This document shows positions 63,619 through 64,000 of a DNA stretch of 64,000 nt, piece by piece (the stretch's first letter is position 1; every line of letters begins with the position of its first letter). Origin of the DNA: Pseudomonas hygromyciniae (GTDB lineage: Bacteria > Pseudomonadota > Gammaproteobacteria > Pseudomonadales > Pseudomonadaceae); contig NZ_CP070506.1 of NCBI RefSeq assembly GCF_016925675.1, positions 5,020,501 through 5,084,500 of the forward strand, read 5' to 3'. A program made the translations under genes and the position numbers. The notes below the pieces were generated by a model. That model saw nothing but the letters and a program-made list of their open reading frames with translations, was not told the DNA's origin and ran no database searches.

Positions 63619-63876
63619 ATGACTTATTTGATTGATGCCTGGCTGGACCGTCCGCACCCTTACCTGCGGATCCTTCATAGGGAAACCGGCGAAGTGTGTG
63701 CGGTGCTGGAAGAAGAAGCGTTGAATGAGCTGCAGGACCAGGGCGACCTGGACGTCAACGGCCTGAGTTCCAGTGAACCCGGGGTGCTGAAGGAGGTAGT
63801 GAGGAATCTGTTTCTATTCTGCTATGCCCGAGCGTTGCGCCCAGTGACGGAGCTCAATGGCAAGTTTCACCCATGA
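63619..63876 (+). CDS. Small iron-starvation-type protein (PA4570-like)
   Basis: An 85-aa acidic cytosolic protein, MTYLIDAWLDRPHPYLRILHRETGEVCAVLEEEALNEL in outline, with no enzyme motif and two cysteines. Position next to yjdM/rplU and the strong Fur box suggest the PA4570-like family, which I recall as iron-repressed in P. aeruginosa. AAGGAGAG lies ten bases before the ATG. Function unknown. Confidence 0.72.
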   Translation: MTYLIDAWLDRPHPYLRILHRETGEVCAVLEEEALNELQDQGDLDVNGLSSSEPGVLKEVVRNLFLFCYARALRPVTELNGKFHP

Positions 63877-63893
63877 GCAACGACGTAAAACAC

Positions 63894-63993
63894 TGTAGGA
63901 GCGAGCTTGCTCGCGAAGGTATCAAAGGCACCGCGTTAGTCCAGAAACTACGCGTTATCGTTGACACCCTTCGCGAGCAAGCTCGCTCCTACA
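63894..63993. repeat. REPIN, GTAGGAGCGAGCTTGC type
   Basis: Perfect arms TGTAGGAGCGAGCTTGCTCG and its complement; the centre contains CTACGCGTTATCGTTG, as in the REPIN at 3258-3359. It ends seven bases before the window edge. Confidence 0.92.
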
Positions 63994-64000
63994 GGTAATT

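Overview
This is a 64 kb stretch of a Pseudomonas chromosome, most likely from the P. fluorescens group. The GC content is high, the codon use is strongly GC3-biased, and gene order resembles the P. aeruginosa PAO1 region from piuB/piuC/piuA and speC through nadC, pilA-C-D, coaE, clpB, bamD, minor pilins, ispH-ileS-murJ, rpsT, proB, obgE and rplU-rpmA (synteny recalled from memory, not searched). There is no rRNA operon, prophage, transposase, integrase or CRISPR array. The mobile-looking DNA consists of short REP/REPIN palindromes between genes.

Layout. 1-1615: end of an osmoprotectant-type ABC importer. 2084-3247: ornithine decarboxylase speC behind a leader with an intrinsic terminator. 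3354-9959: the piu iron-uptake locus (Sel1-repeat protein, piuC, TonB receptor piuA, fused reductase piuB) with Fur-box-like sites. 10087-14129: secreted phosphatase PhoD, an Lrp/AsnC regulator, and a compact cassette of a branched-chain-type transaminase, an HpcH/HpaI aldolase and a probable 37-residue membrane peptide. 14304-21113: fructose PTS (fruB-fruK-fruA) with divergent fruR and a 12-bp FruR operator. 21116-29906: TatD nuclease, zinc-ribbon membrane protein, chemoreceptor, ampD-ampE, a DUF1631 protein, nadC and a small acidic protein.

30043-34347: tRNA-Thr(CGT), a frameshifted pilin O-oligosaccharyltransferase-like gene, pilA, pilC and pilD, with no pilB. 34344-38900: coaE-yacG, small conserved genes, a CbiM-like membrane protein and a type II NADH dehydrogenase. 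39025-39440: four tRNAs (Pro, Lys, Pro, Asn) with a duplicated tRNA-Pro. 39744-45683: rluD-pgeF-clpB and divergent bamD. 45791-49862: thiO and a reduced minor-pilin set (pilE, pilX, pilW, pilV, fimT-like), with pilS, pilR and pilY1 absent. 49816-57290: murJ, ribF, ileS, lspA, fkpB, ispH. 57544-62965: rpsT, creA, proB, obgE, rpmA, rplU, ispB. 63081-63876: a YjdM zinc-ribbon protein and a small protein behind a strong Fur-box match.

Most of the window is housekeeping. The parts most worth a second look are the aldolase-transaminase-micropeptide cassette, the eroded and rearranged type IV pilus loci with a single-base frameshift in the glycosylation gene, the speC leader, and the REPIN families, one of which supplies a stop codon.
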